Shown: in pieces, positions 16,206-27,344 of the stretch
Position numbering within the stretch: position 1 is the first letter of the stretch
Layout: every line of letters starts with the position of its first letter
DNA from: Arcobacteraceae bacterium
Lineage (GTDB): Bacteria > Campylobacterota > Campylobacteria > Campylobacterales > Arcobacteraceae
Reading direction: 5' to 3'
Assembly (NCBI GenBank): GCA_028375605.1
Contig: JAONGR010000005.1
Span: 1 to 64,000 of the forward strand
DNA: 64,000 nucleotides
Notes under the pieces: model-generated
Seen by the model: the letters and a program-made list of their open reading frames with translations, nothing else
What the model was told of the DNA's origin: nothing
Database searches by the model: none
Made by a program: the position numbers and the translations under genes

Positions 16206-18629
16206 ATGCCTATATCCAAAATATCTCACTTTGCAAAACTATTTATTTTATTGTTTCTTTTTCAAGCTATTTGTTTTGCAAAAATAGATTTAACTATTAA
16301 AGAAAAACAATTTTTAAAAGATCATCCAATAATAACTTTAGGTATAGGAAAAGGTTGGATACCGTATATCATAGAAAACAATGAAGGGGTACTAACTGGT
16401 CATAATATTGATATAGTAAATGAAATAGAAAAACACAGTGGATTAAAAATAAAATTTCATTCTGATAAATGGTCAAAAGTTTTAAAAGAAGCAGAGCTTG
16501 GAAATATTGATGGTTTAGCTATGAGTGTAGCACACAAAGAAAGATCAAATAAATTTGATTTTACAAATATGTATGGCTCAATGCAAAAACTTATATTTAC
16601 AAGAAAACAAGATGAAAAAATTTCTACCCTCAAACAACTCGAAGGAAAATCTTTAGCAGTTTTAGAGAGTAACTTATTAGAGTTAAAAATAGCAAGAAAA
16701 CTTGAAAATGTTAAGATAGTATTATTTACTAGCTATATAGAAGCAATAAAAGCTGTTTCTTTGGGTACGGTAGATGCTATGATTGGAGAAGTAGGAATAC
16801 TTCACGTCAGCAATAAAATAGGAATGCCTTACTTAGAACCATCAATATTTTTAGAAGACAAATTGAATATGGTTTTTAGTATTAGAAATGATTGGCCAGA
16901 AGCTACTAGTATAATAAATAAATCTCTTAGAGTAATGGGAGAAGTAGAGCTATTGGAGATTCAACATAAATGGTTTTTAAAAAATCCCAGTAAACATAAA
17001 GGTTCTCATCCTTTGAGTTTAGAAGAAAAAGGGTATTTAAAAAAGAAAAAAGTTGTAAATGTATGTATTGATCCAAATTGGATGCCTTTTGAGGCGTTTG
17101 ATGAAAATGGTAAACACATAGGTTTATCCTCTGATTATTTTGATAAATTTAGAAAAGAGCTTGATATTCCTTTAAATATTATCAAAACAGACAGTTGGCA
17201 TGAAACATTAGAATTTACTAAGTCAAGAAAATGTGATGTTATATCTTTAGCTATGAAAACAGAGCAAAGGTCAAAATATTTAAACTTTACACAGCCTTAT
17301 TTAAAAACACCATTAGTATTAGCTACGAAACTTGATAAGAGTTTTGTGAATGATTTTAATACTTTATCCAATCAAAAACTTGGAATACCAAAGGGGTATG
17401 CATTTGTAGAGTTACTAAAAAAATCATATCCAAATTTAAATATTATTGAAGTAGATAATATTCATGAAGGATTAGAAAAAGTTATTGATGGAAAACATTT
17501 TGGATATATTGGAACTTTAAATTCAATAGGCTATTTATTTCAAAGAGAATTTGCAGGTGATCTTAAAATTGCAGGTAAGTTTGATGAAAAATGGGAGTTA
17601 GGTACAGCAGTAAGAGATGATGATAAAATTTTGTTAAATATCTTTAATAAACTTATATCAAATATCGATGAGAAAGAAACCCAAAAAATTTTTAATAAAT
17701 GGATTACTCTGAAATATGAAGAAAAGGTAGATTATAGTTTACTAATAAGATTTATATTATTTGCATTTATCATTATACTTATATTTGTATTTTGGAATAA
17801 AAAATTATCTTCTTTAGTAGATGAAAAGACCAAGGAATTACAAGATATAAATCAAAATTTAGAAAAAAGAATTATTGAAGAGGTTACTAAAAGTAAAAAG
17901 ATAGAGCAAAAACTATTTCAAGAAGAAAAAATGATAAGTATAGGCGAGTTAATCGGAAATATCGCTCACCAATGGAGACAACCACTCTCTATTATATCGA
18001 CATCGGCTAGTTCTATGGAGGTAAGTAAGGAATTAGGATTATTATCTGATAAAGAATTTTATTCATCATGTAAATCTATTAATAATAGTGCTCAGTATCT
18101 TTCCAAAACAATAGATGACTTTAGAGATTATATAAAAAAAGACAAGAAAGAAACTAGATTTTATTTACACAAAGATATTGAAAATTTTTTAAATCTAGTT
18201 GATACAATTATTGTAGAAAACAATATAAATATTATTAGTACTTTAGATGAAAAAATTCAACTTAATGGATTTGAAAATGGGTTAATACAATCACTAATTA
18301 ATATATTTAATAATTCAAAAGATGCATTAATAGAAAATGAAATAAAAAATAAACTAATATTTATATCCACAATGATAGAGAATGATTATGTGGTTATTAG
18401 AGTAAAAGATAATGGAGGAGGAATTCCTACAAATAACTTGACAAAAATATTTGAGCCTTACTTTACGACTAAGCATAAATCTGTCGGTACAGGACTTGGT
18501 CTTCATCTTGCTTATAATATTATTGTAGAATCAATGAAGGGTACAATTGAGGCTGTAAATAAAAAATATACTTATGAAGGTATAGAATATAAAGGCGCAG
18601 AATTCGTAATTACATTGCCAATAAAGTAA
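16206..18629 (+). CDS. sensor histidine kinase with two periplasmic SBP_bac_3 domains
   Basis: Two solute-binding-like repeats, TM, ELIGNIAHQWRQPLS H-box, GTGLGLHLAYNII. Confidence 0.88.
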   Translation: MPISKISHFAKLFILLFLFQAICFAKIDLTIKEKQFLKDHPIITLGIGKGWIPYIIENNEGVLTGHNIDIVNEIEKHSGLKIKFHSDKWSKVLKEAELGNIDGLAMSVAHKERSNKFDFTNMYGSMQKLIFTRKQDEKISTLKQLEGKSLAVLESNLLELKIARKLENVKIVLFTSYIEAIKAVSLGTVDAMIGEVGILHVSNKIGMPYLEPSIFLEDKLNMVFSIRNDWPEATSIINKSLRVMGEVELLEIQHKWFLKNPSKHKGSHPLSLEEKGYLKKKKVVNVCIDPNWMPFEAFDENGKHIGLSSDYFDKFRKELDIPLNIIKTDSWHETLEFTKSRKCDVISLAMKTEQRSKYLNFTQPYLKTPLVLATKLDKSFVNDFNTLSNQKLGIPKGYAFVELLKKSYPNLNIIEVDNIHEGLEKVIDGKHFGYIGTLNSIGYLFQREFAGDLKIAGKFDEKWELGTAVRDDDKILLNIFNKLISNIDEKETQKIFNKWITLKYEEKVDYSLLIRFILFAFIIILIFVFWNKKLSSLVDEKTKELQDINQNLEKRIIEEVTKSKKIEQKLFQEEKMISIGELIGNIAHQWRQPLSIISTSASSMEVSKELGLLSDKEFYSSCKSINNSAQYLSKTIDDFRDYIKKDKKETRFYLHKDIENFLNLVDTIIVENNINIISTLDEKIQLNGFENGLIQSLINIFNNSKDALIENEIKNKLIFISTMIENDYVVIRVKDNGGGIPTNNLTKIFEPYFTTKHKSVGTGLGLHLAYNIIVESMKGTIEAVNKKYTYEGIEYKGAEFVITLPIK

Positions 18630-18751
18630 ACTTCTTTTAATATTAACGACTGACTATATTTTCTTAATTGAATATAATTTATACATATGGGTTAAATATC
18701 TATTATGTAATTAAGATAAAATATAATAAGAAATCATTAAGAAGGATTTAC

Positions 18752-20383
18752 TTGAGTATTGTAAAAAAAAGAAATATTTATTATCTTTTAACTATTATTA
18801 CTTTATCAATCTTCTTTATTATATCTAGAGATATTGTGTGGAGAGGCTCTACTACTCTTCATACTATAATGGAAGTTATCGCAACAATTCTTGCTATAAT
18901 TATTGGTATCTCTTCTCTTGTCCGTTTTCATGCAAAACGTGATGAGGTATTATTTCTTTTTATTGGAGCCGGATTTTTAGGAACAGGTTTTTTAGATGGA
19001 TATCATGCAACTGTAACTTCAGAGTTTTTTAAAAACGTGTATCCTTCTCCTCCTGAAAGTCTGATTCCTTGGAGTTGGGTTGCTTCTCGATTATATTTAT
19101 CGATTTTCTTTTTTATTGCATATTATAAGTGGAAAATACATCAAGACACAAATACTAATTTAGTATATTTCATTACATTTATAACAACAATTAGTGTGTT
19201 TTTATTTTTTGCTTTAGTTCCTTTACCCTCAGCTTATTATCCTAATCTATTTTTTCATAGACCAGAAGAGTTTCTACCCGCTGTATTTTTTGGTATAGCA
19301 TTATATGGTTTCTATACTAAAGGGGAATGGAAAAAGAATATATTTGAACATTGGTTAATTTTATCTTTAATAGTTAATTTTTTATCGCAAGTATTATTTA
19401 TGTCGTTTTCAGTTAGGCTTTTCGATTTTGGATTTGACATTGCTCATTTATTAAAAAAGCTAAGTTACATTGCTGTTTTGATTGGGGTTTATCTCAGTAT
19501 GTTAGCTTCTTTTAAAAGAGAAGTTCTCTTAACTAATAATTTGAATAGGGAAATAAATAATACAACTAAGGCATTAAATAAAAGTAAAGAAGATCTTCAA
19601 AAATTGAATACAACTTTAGAACACAGAATAAAAGAAGAACTTAAAAAAAATATAGAGCAAGAGCGTCAAATATTCGAACAATCAAAATTAGCATCGATGG
19701 GAGAGATGATAGGAAATATAGCACATCAATGGAGGCAACCATTGTCTGTAATAGCTACAGGAGCTACAGGTATGCAAATGCAAAATAATTATAATTTACT
19801 GAATAAAGAGATGATTGATACTACATGTGATTCTATTAATAGAAATGCACAATATTTATCTAATACCATCGATGATTTTAGAAATTATATTAAGGGAGAT
19901 AGTGTAAAGAAAGTCTTTAGTTTAACCAAAGAGATTACTAGCTTTTTACATTTAATTGATAGCACAATTAAAAGTGTTCACATAAACGTGATATTGAATT
20001 TAAAAGATGATATTATGCTTTGTGGTTATCCTAATGAATTAATTCAATGCCTTATAAATTTATTTAATAATTCTAAAGATGTTTTAACCATACTAGAAAG
20101 TGAAAGATTAATATTTGTCTCAACATTTATTGAAAATAAAAATGTGATTATCTCATTTAAAGATAATGCAGGTGGGATACCAGAGGAAATATTACCTAAA
20201 ATTTTTGAACCATATTTTACAACAAAACATAAAAGCCAAGGAACTGGTCTCGGGCTTCATATGACTTATAATTTAATAGTTGATGGTATGAATGGAACTA
20301 TAATGGCGTCAACCGTGACATATAATTATGAAGATAATGAATATACCGGTGTAGAATTTATTATATCTTTGCCGATTAGTTAA
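18752..20383 (+). CDS. membrane sensor histidine kinase (MASE-like N-terminus)
   Basis: Multi-TM N-terminus, GEMIGNIAHQWRQPLSVIAT, GTGLGLHMTYNLIVDGM; TTG start with aaggat RBS. Confidence 0.8.
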   Translation: MSIVKKRNIYYLLTIITLSIFFIISRDIVWRGSTTLHTIMEVIATILAIIIGISSLVRFHAKRDEVLFLFIGAGFLGTGFLDGYHATVTSEFFKNVYPSPPESLIPWSWVASRLYLSIFFFIAYYKWKIHQDTNTNLVYFITFITTISVFLFFALVPLPSAYYPNLFFHRPEEFLPAVFFGIALYGFYTKGEWKKNIFEHWLILSLIVNFLSQVLFMSFSVRLFDFGFDIAHLLKKLSYIAVLIGVYLSMLASFKREVLLTNNLNREINNTTKALNKSKEDLQKLNTTLEHRIKEELKKNIEQERQIFEQSKLASMGEMIGNIAHQWRQPLSVIATGATGMQMQNNYNLLNKEMIDTTCDSINRNAQYLSNTIDDFRNYIKGDSVKKVFSLTKEITSFLHLIDSTIKSVHINVILNLKDDIMLCGYPNELIQCLINLFNNSKDVLTILESERLIFVSTFIENKNVIISFKDNAGGIPEEILPKIFEPYFTTKHKSQGTGLGLHMTYNLIVDGMNGTIMASTVTYNYEDNEYTGVEFIISLPIS

Positions 20384-21029
20384 ATAATCTCTTTAACTCT
20401 TCAATAATATCATCAGGCTCGGCTCTTGTACGATAATCTACATCTAAATAACGCCAGACAACAACTCCTTGTTTTGATATAATAAATGTTGCAGGTATAG
20501 GGATGATATTTGCATTTCCATTATTTATTTCTTCAAGATTTAGATTTCGATCATTTTTCATGTGTTCTAAAAGAAATTCAGGAACTTCCCACGCTACACC
20601 ATAGTTTGATGCTGTTTGTGCATTTTGATCAGATAGAATAATAAAGTCCATATTATCAATATCTGTTTTACTAAATGACTCATCAGGAACTTCTGGACTT
20701 ATTGCTACAAGTTGGGCACCAAGAGCATGTATATCTGAAAGTTTAGATTGTAATGCTTTAAGTTGTAAATTACAATATGGACACCAGCTTCCACGATAAA
20801 ATGTCACTATCAAAGAACCTTCTTTTAACAAATCAGTTAACGATACTAATTCACCTTTTGCATTTGGCAAATTAAATTCAGGAGCTATTTTTGTAACTTC
20901 GATTGCATTTTTCCCTTCCTGAAAAACTTTTGCTTGAGCTATAATTTCATCTACACCTTTCATGAAATCTGGATTTGCTTTTCTTCCCATTTCGACTTTT
21001 TCTTCTGTTTGTTCTTTTAAATTTTTCAT
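20376..21029 (-). CDS. peroxiredoxin-like AhpC/TSA family protein
   Basis: VTFYRGSWCPYCNLQLKAL. Confidence 0.9.
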   Translation of the reverse strand: MKNLKEQTEEKVEMGRKANPDFMKGVDEIIAQAKVFQEGKNAIEVTKIAPEFNLPNAKGELVSLTDLLKEGSLIVTFYRGSWCPYCNLQLKALQSKLSDIHALGAQLVAISPEVPDESFSKTDIDNMDFIILSDQNAQTASNYGVAWEVPEFLLEHMKNDRNLNLEEINNGNANIIPIPATFIISKQGVVVWRYLDVDYRTRAEPDDIIEELKRLFN

Positions 21030-21125
21030 CTAGTTCCTTTTTTGATTATTTATTTTATAATAAATAAACTTAAGTTTTAGAATAATTGTTCTATAATTTA
21101 AATAATGAGAAAAAAGGTAAATAAT

Positions 21126-21842
21126 ATGAAAAAAATAATTTTAGCAGTGATGATGATATTAGGATTAGTGACTACATTAAATGCAGACATCAATAAAGAA
21201 AAAATAAAAATTGATATTGTATCTGATGTTGTATGTCCTTGGTGTGCTATTGGGTATAAGAGATTAAGTAAAGCAATAGAAGAGTTAAATTTAGAGAATC
21301 ATGTCGAAGTAGTATGGCATCCTTTTGAGCTTAATCCAAATATGCCAAGTCAAGGACAAAATGCAAATGAGTATCTTATGAATAAACTTAGACTAAGCAA
21401 AGGTGGTTTGATAAAAAAAAGACAAAGTGTGACCGCTCTTGGTGCCGAAACTGGATTTAAGTTTGATTATTTTGCAAAAATGAAAAAAGTGAATACATTT
21501 AATGCTCATGTGTTATTAGATTATGCAAAAGAATTTGGAAAACAAACAGAACTCAAAGTACGATTACAGCAAGCATATTTTGGAGAAAGAAAAGATATAA
21601 ATGATTTTGATGTTTTATATAATGAGTTGGAACGAGTAGGATTAAATGCAAGCGAAGCTATGAAAAGACTTGATGATAAAAAATCTATACAACGTGTTAA
21701 GGATGAAGAAAAATACTGGAAAAGTAGAGGTGTATATGCAATTCCTACTATGGTATTTGATAATAGTATAGTTCGTCAAGGTGCAAATCAGGTGGAGGTT
21801 TATAAAGAATTATTAACACAGTTAATGGATAAAAGAAAATAG
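21126..21842 (+). CDS. DsbA-family (FrnE-like) oxidoreductase with signal peptide
   Basis: IDIVSDVVCPWCAIGYKRL; N-term MKKIILAVMMILGLVTTLNA. Confidence 0.85.
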   Translation: MKKIILAVMMILGLVTTLNADINKEKIKIDIVSDVVCPWCAIGYKRLSKAIEELNLENHVEVVWHPFELNPNMPSQGQNANEYLMNKLRLSKGGLIKKRQSVTALGAETGFKFDYFAKMKKVNTFNAHVLLDYAKEFGKQTELKVRLQQAYFGERKDINDFDVLYNELERVGLNASEAMKRLDDKKSIQRVKDEEKYWKSRGVYAIPTMVFDNSIVRQGANQVEVYKELLTQLMDKRK

Positions 21843-21967
21843 TTTATAGTGAAAATATGAGAATAATAGTTAAATTCTATTAATTTCTATTTGTTTAGAG
21901 TCTAAAATTTATCAAAACTTTATTCTATTTAGTATAAAGTTTAATTATATTAAAAGAAAGGTTTATC

Positions 21968-23146
21968 TTGTCATTTGATTTTTTAAAAATAAACGAATGT
22001 GATTCTGCATTATTAACATTATTAACAGATAAACTTCCTGATATGCTTTGGGTAAAAGATTTAGAGGGGAAATATCTGTATGCCAATCAAGCCTTATGTG
22101 ATGGTTTACTTATGGCGAAAGATATTTCAGAACCTATTGGAAAAGATGATGTTTTTTTTGCACTTAGAGAAAGAAATTTACATAAAGATAATTCGCAATG
22201 GCATACTTTTGGTGAATTATGTTTTGATAGTGATAAAGTTGTTATTGAAAATAACAAAGCAATGAAGTTTGAAGAGTATGGAAATGTAAAAGGTCAGCTA
22301 TTATATTTAGAAGTCAATAAAACACCTTATTATGATAAAGAGGGAAATATCATAGGTACTTTAGGTTCTGGACGAGACATAACTGAGTTAAAAAATACAC
22401 AGCTGAAACTTGAGCAACAATATGAAACAATAAAAGAGCAAGCTACCCATGTCTCTATGGGTGAAATGATAGGAAATATTGCACATCAATGGAGACAACC
22501 TCTTTCTATTATATCTACAGCAGCAACTGGTATGAAAGTTGAAAAAGAGTATGGTTTTTTAACAGATGAACATTTTTATAAATCATGTGATGCCATTAAT
22601 AATAATGCACAGTATCTTTCTCAAACAATAGAAGATTTTAGAAAATTTATTAAAGGTGATAGAATCAAAAAAGTGTTTAGTTTAAAAAAAGATATAGATA
22701 GTTTTTTAAATTTGGTAGATGGAACAATTAAAAATAATAATATCAACATTGAACTTGATATAGAAAAAGATATAGAGATAAATGGTTATGAAAATGAACT
22801 TATCCAATGTCTCATTAATATCTTTAATAACGCAAGAGATGCTTTATTGGAAAATAAGATAGTTAGACCATATATATTTATATCAATTGAAGAAGAAAAT
22901 GATTATGCAATTATTAAGATAAAAGATAACGCTAGCGGGATCAAAAATGATATCTTGTCTAAAATATTTGATCCATATTTTACAACTAAACATCAATCAC
23001 AAGGAACAGGATTAGGTCTGCATATGACATATAATCTAATAGTAGATGGTATGGATGGAGTAATTATAGCTCAAAATACAACTTTTACTTTTAAAAATGA
23101 TACATATAAAGGTGCAGAGTTTATAATACGGTTACCTATAAAATAG
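21968..23146 (+). CDS. PAS-domain sensor histidine kinase
   Basis: PAS-like N-term DMLWVKDLEGKYLYANQALC; GEMIGNIAHQWRQPLSII. Confidence 0.88.
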   Translation: MSFDFLKINECDSALLTLLTDKLPDMLWVKDLEGKYLYANQALCDGLLMAKDISEPIGKDDVFFALRERNLHKDNSQWHTFGELCFDSDKVVIENNKAMKFEEYGNVKGQLLYLEVNKTPYYDKEGNIIGTLGSGRDITELKNTQLKLEQQYETIKEQATHVSMGEMIGNIAHQWRQPLSIISTAATGMKVEKEYGFLTDEHFYKSCDAINNNAQYLSQTIEDFRKFIKGDRIKKVFSLKKDIDSFLNLVDGTIKNNNINIELDIEKDIEINGYENELIQCLINIFNNARDALLENKIVRPYIFISIEEENDYAIIKIKDNASGIKNDILSKIFDPYFTTKHQSQGTGLGLHMTYNLIVDGMDGVIIAQNTTFTFKNDTYKGAEFIIRLPIK

Positions 23147-23157
23147 ATATTTAAATG

Positions 23158-24147
23158 TTATCTATTTTTATGTAATTTTTGGGCTAGTTGGTGTACTGCC
23201 ATTGCATAATATGCACTATGATTGTATCTTGTGATTACATAAAAGTTTTTTGCTGCATACCAAAGCTCATCATATGATTTTTTACTTAATTTTATAAGTC
23301 GTACTTTATCAAAGTATTCCCATCTTCCCTGCTTAGGTTTGATGCCACTTAACTCTTTTCTATGATATTTTGTGTTGTACCCTGTTTTGAGTTTTTTAAA
23401 CCTTTTCCCTTCATACGATACTCTTGTGGCTATCTCTTCCCCTTTTTTCCAACCATTTTCTTTGAGATAGTTTGCGATACTTGCAATTGCATCGTGTGGA
23501 TGCTGTAGGCTTACTTTTCCATCATTATTGAAATCTACTCCATATCCTTCGTAACTACTTGGCATAAATTGTCCCAGACCAATTGCTCCTGCATATGAAC
23601 CTTTTACTTTTTTTGGATTGAATTTTTGTTTGTAAGATAATCGAATAAATTTTGTTAACTCTTTAGTGAAAAACTTACTTCTTCTATTTTCTTCAAATGC
23701 CAATGTAGCTAGTGTATCAAAAACAGGGTATTTCCCCACATTTCCTCCGTATACACTTTCTATCCCTATAATCGCAGCGATATATTGTGCTGGAACTCCA
23801 TATTCTTTTTCTACTTTTTTAAAAACTGAATTATACTTCTGAAGAAAGTACTTGCCTTGGTCTATTCTTTTTTCAGTGACTTTGTATTTAACATAACGAT
23901 CCCATGCCCCATGGATAGGATAGTTTTTTTTCTCTGTTACAGTAGGTTTACTTTTTTTTATGGAAAATATTTTTAAAGGTGTTTTTTGTACCGTTACATC
24001 AGAGAATAGTTTTTGTAAATATGATGGTTTGTAATTGTATTGTGTTTCCATCATTTTAATAAAGGCAATAGTTTTTTTATTTTGGTTATAGTTTTTAGCT
24101 TCTACTGTAATAATAAATAGTAGAAATATAGTAATTATTTTCATCAA
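23158..24147 (-). CDS. mltB: lytic murein transglycosylase B-like
   Basis: VPAQYIAAIIGIESVYGGNVGKYPVFDTLATLAF...GAIGLGQFMPSSY. Confidence 0.9.
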   Translation of the reverse strand: MMKIITIFLLFIITVEAKNYNQNKKTIAFIKMMETQYNYKPSYLQKLFSDVTVQKTPLKIFSIKKSKPTVTEKKNYPIHGAWDRYVKYKVTEKRIDQGKYFLQKYNSVFKKVEKEYGVPAQYIAAIIGIESVYGGNVGKYPVFDTLATLAFEENRRSKFFTKELTKFIRLSYKQKFNPKKVKGSYAGAIGLGQFMPSSYEGYGVDFNNDGKVSLQHPHDAIASIANYLKENGWKKGEEIATRVSYEGKRFKKLKTGYNTKYHRKELSGIKPKQGRWEYFDKVRLIKLSKKSYDELWYAAKNFYVITRYNHSAYYAMAVHQLAQKLHKNR

Positions 24148-24947
24148 AATGTAAAATCTTTTAGGTTTCTAATTTCAGGGTATTTTCCTATTTTTTCTCG
24201 AATTAACATAGTCATTCTATCATTAGTATATGCAACATCAAATGCTTCTAGTGCTTTGATTAAATCACCTAATTTATTAAATCCATGATTAATAGGCGAA
24301 AAGGAAGAGTTTTGTTTGATATAAAGCCCTATATCTTTAACATCACTCCAGTCATTGTCTTCACTTGTTTGATGTACTGCATTTAAGATAAACTTTTTGA
24401 GTTTAGTGTCTTTTTTAATATCATAGTTTTTCCCTCGATATGCTGTCGTTGAATTATATTCTTCCTGAGCGGAGGTATCTAACTCTTCTATTTTTTGAGT
24501 TTTGACTTTTGTTGATAAGTTTTCTACATAAATAAATTGAGAACAGGCATTTGTAAATGCACTTGGAGTTTTTTCTTCTCCGTATCCATATACAGTAAGT
24601 CCATCTGATAATATTCTTGTGGCAATAGGCGTAAAGTCACTATCACTCGTTACCAAAGCAACTCCAGTTAACTCTTTTGTATAAAGGAGATCCATTATAT
24701 CTATAATCATCGCTATATCAGTAGCATTTTTCCCTTGTGTGTAAGAAAATTGTTGAATTGGTTGAATATTATATTGTTGTAATAATTTTTCCCAACCGAT
24801 TAGTTTTTTATCTTTCCAGTTACCATAAGCACGTCGTATATTTACTGTACCATATTTTGAGATATCATTAAATATATCTTCAGCATATTTATAGCTTACA
24901 TTATCACAATCAATTAAGATTGATATATTTTGTTGTTTATTATTCAT
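24144..24947 (-). CDS. NYN-domain protein with C-terminal OST-HTH/LOTUS-like domain
   Basis: ISILIDCDNVSYKYAEDI..GKNATDIAMIIDIMDLL..VALVTSDSDFTPIATRI; C-term GFNKLGDLIKALEAFDV. Confidence 0.85.
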   Translation of the reverse strand: MNNKQQNISILIDCDNVSYKYAEDIFNDISKYGTVNIRRAYGNWKDKKLIGWEKLLQQYNIQPIQQFSYTQGKNATDIAMIIDIMDLLYTKELTGVALVTSDSDFTPIATRILSDGLTVYGYGEEKTPSAFTNACSQFIYVENLSTKVKTQKIEELDTSAQEEYNSTTAYRGKNYDIKKDTKLKKFILNAVHQTSEDNDWSDVKDIGLYIKQNSSFSPINHGFNKLGDLIKALEAFDVAYTNDRMTMLIREKIGKYPEIRNLKDFTF

Positions 24948-24967
24948 AGTTTGGTTATGTCTTTCTT

Positions 24968-25186
24968 TTACTTTGATAGCGTGAATATTTTTTGAAGTAT
25001 TTTATTATCATGTTTTTTTGCTAGTTTGAGTTCACAAATGACTTTTCCTAATGCAATTCGCATCTCTTGATTATCTAATTCGGGAGAATTTTTTCGGATT
25101 TCTTGTATATGTTGTTTTGTTTTTTCTATAATTATATCTTTACTAGTATTGTTCATATTTTCCCCGTAATTAAGAGATTTTAGCAT
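24968..25186 (-). CDS. hypothetical protein
   Basis: 72-aa ORF upstream of the NYN gene. Confidence 0.4.
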   Translation of the reverse strand: MLKSLNYGENMNNTSKDIIIEKTKQHIQEIRKNSPELDNQEMRIALGKVICELKLAKKHDNKILQKIFTLSK

Positions 25187-25308
25187 AAGGAATTCTCAAT
25201 GTCAATTATTATTTAATAAATTAATCAGATATAAAATGATAAAATTATTTTAGTACCATTAGAGTATTAAAGAACTATATAAAGTCGAAATTAAAGGGTA
25301 GTACAGAT

Positions 25309-27261
25309 ATGTTTACAAAGTTATTTAAAAAAAATTTTACAAATGACAATTTTCTGCATGAATTATTATCCGAGAGACCTAAAGAAGAATGGTTAGATGA
25401 AGCTTTAAAAAGTGGTATGGTAGATATAAATTACAAAGATGATAATCAAAATACCTTTTTAATGAATAGTTTAAAAAAAGGCAATTTTAAATCTGCTGTT
25501 TGGTTAATAAAAAATCATGCTGATCCTTCTATTCTTGATAAAGATCATAAAGCTGCAATTGATATTGCAATACAAAAAAATAAAATTGTTGTAGTTGATG
25601 AGTTACTAAAATTAAAAGAAGTAGATATAAACCAGAAAGATGAATATGGTAGAAGTATTCTTCAAAATGTGATAGTCTCAGGTAATTTTATGATGGCAAA
25701 AGCACTTATAAAAGGTGGTGCTAATATAAATACTCTTGATAACAAAGGAAAGCATATTGTATATGATGCTTTGTCTTTTGGTGACCACTCTTTTGTTAGA
25801 CACTTGCTTACCTATGATGGGATAGAATTAAATGATATAGATAAAGACGGAAATACTTTAATGCAACATCCTCAAATTGAACAAGATGATACTCTTGCAA
25901 AAGATCTTCTTATTGCAGGTGCTGATCCGACGATATTAAATTCTAAAGGTGAATCATACTTATACAAAACTGCATTAAGAGGTAGTGAAGTTCATCCTAT
26001 AATAGATATTGCTTTATCTCATGGTGCGAATGTAAATGCCCAAACTACTACAGATAATACAATTATGATGGAGCTTGTTTTAAAGGCATCAGAGGTCCCT
26101 TCTTCAAATGGTAAATATAGAGAATCATTATTAGCTACAGTAAGTAAAATGCTTGATCATAAAGGAGATATAAATGCCTTAGATGCAAACGGAGAATCAG
26201 GATTGTTTAATGCTGTAAAAATTAGAGATTTAAAACTTATTCAATTTTTACTATTTGCAAATATCGATACAAATATTCAGAATACAAAAGGGGAAACGGT
26301 ATTAGAATTACTTGTATATACAGGAATGGAGTATTCTAATATTATCAAATTATTATTAACTCATGGACTTGAACCTAAACTAAAAAATAAAAAAGGTCAA
26401 ACTATTTTTGAGGTACTAACAAATCTTATTTTACACAAAGAGGGTAATTTAGAATTGGAAGATGAAACATTATTACCTTTGTTTGATCAAGATGCTTTAT
26501 ATATAAATTTGGCACAGATATTATTGGAAAATGAAAATATATTAGAAAATCATAAATTTATTTTGGAAGTATTAGATTCAGAAGGTAATCCTTTATTTTT
26601 CAAACCATTAATATATGATAATTTTGCATTATTTAATTTATACACAAAGTATGAAATTAATATACATCAGCTAAATAAACAGAGTCATAATATATTTTTT
26701 GCATATGTTTCACGAGTATTTGAGAATAACAATGCAACATCTTCTATCTGTAAAAACTTTCAAAATAATATTAGTAGTTTGATAAGTAGAAAAATTGATA
26801 AAGATTTTAAAGATGCATTAGGTTGGACGATATTACATAAAGTTGTTTCTACTGAATGTAATATCAAACTTTTTAAAATATTAACTGATGTTGTACATTT
26901 TGATTATAAAATTTCCGATAACTTAGGAAGAACAGTGATCCATAATGCGGTTTGGAGAGAAAACTTTGATGTAATTAAAATGGTACATCGTCAATCACAT
27001 GAAGTTATTAACCAAGAAGATATTTATAATATACCTCCAATATATTATGCCGCTTTATTGGGTAATCAATTATTAGTAAGTCTGTTTTTTGATTTGGGTG
27101 TGTCTATATCAACAAGTAAGGATATTAGTTTAAAAGCAATTAAAAAATTTAAACCGATGCTAAAAAATCTTATTAAATTATGTGAAAATATAGAAGATCT
27201 TTCGTTAGAACAACGAATGAAATCACTTAAAGAAGAGATAGAAACCAAATTTAAAGGTTAA
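25309..27261 (+). CDS. ankyrin-repeat protein
   Basis: Repeated units such as VDINQKDEYGRSILQNVIVSGNFMMAKALIKGGANINTLDNKGK. Confidence 0.88.
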   Translation: MFTKLFKKNFTNDNFLHELLSERPKEEWLDEALKSGMVDINYKDDNQNTFLMNSLKKGNFKSAVWLIKNHADPSILDKDHKAAIDIAIQKNKIVVVDELLKLKEVDINQKDEYGRSILQNVIVSGNFMMAKALIKGGANINTLDNKGKHIVYDALSFGDHSFVRHLLTYDGIELNDIDKDGNTLMQHPQIEQDDTLAKDLLIAGADPTILNSKGESYLYKTALRGSEVHPIIDIALSHGANVNAQTTTDNTIMMELVLKASEVPSSNGKYRESLLATVSKMLDHKGDINALDANGESGLFNAVKIRDLKLIQFLLFANIDTNIQNTKGETVLELLVYTGMEYSNIIKLLLTHGLEPKLKNKKGQTIFEVLTNLILHKEGNLELEDETLLPLFDQDALYINLAQILLENENILENHKFILEVLDSEGNPLFFKPLIYDNFALFNLYTKYEINIHQLNKQSHNIFFAYVSRVFENNNATSSICKNFQNNISSLISRKIDKDFKDALGWTILHKVVSTECNIKLFKILTDVVHFDYKISDNLGRTVIHNAVWRENFDVIKMVHRQSHEVINQEDIYNIPPIYYAALLGNQLLVSLFFDLGVSISTSKDISLKAIKKFKPMLKNLIKLCENIEDLSLEQRMKSLKEEIETKFKG

Positions 27262-27344
27262 TAATTTTTGACCTTTTTTATTTTAAAGAACTTATTTCAG
27301 TAAATCATGTTAGTATACTAAGTTAATATAAGGAAGGTATATTT

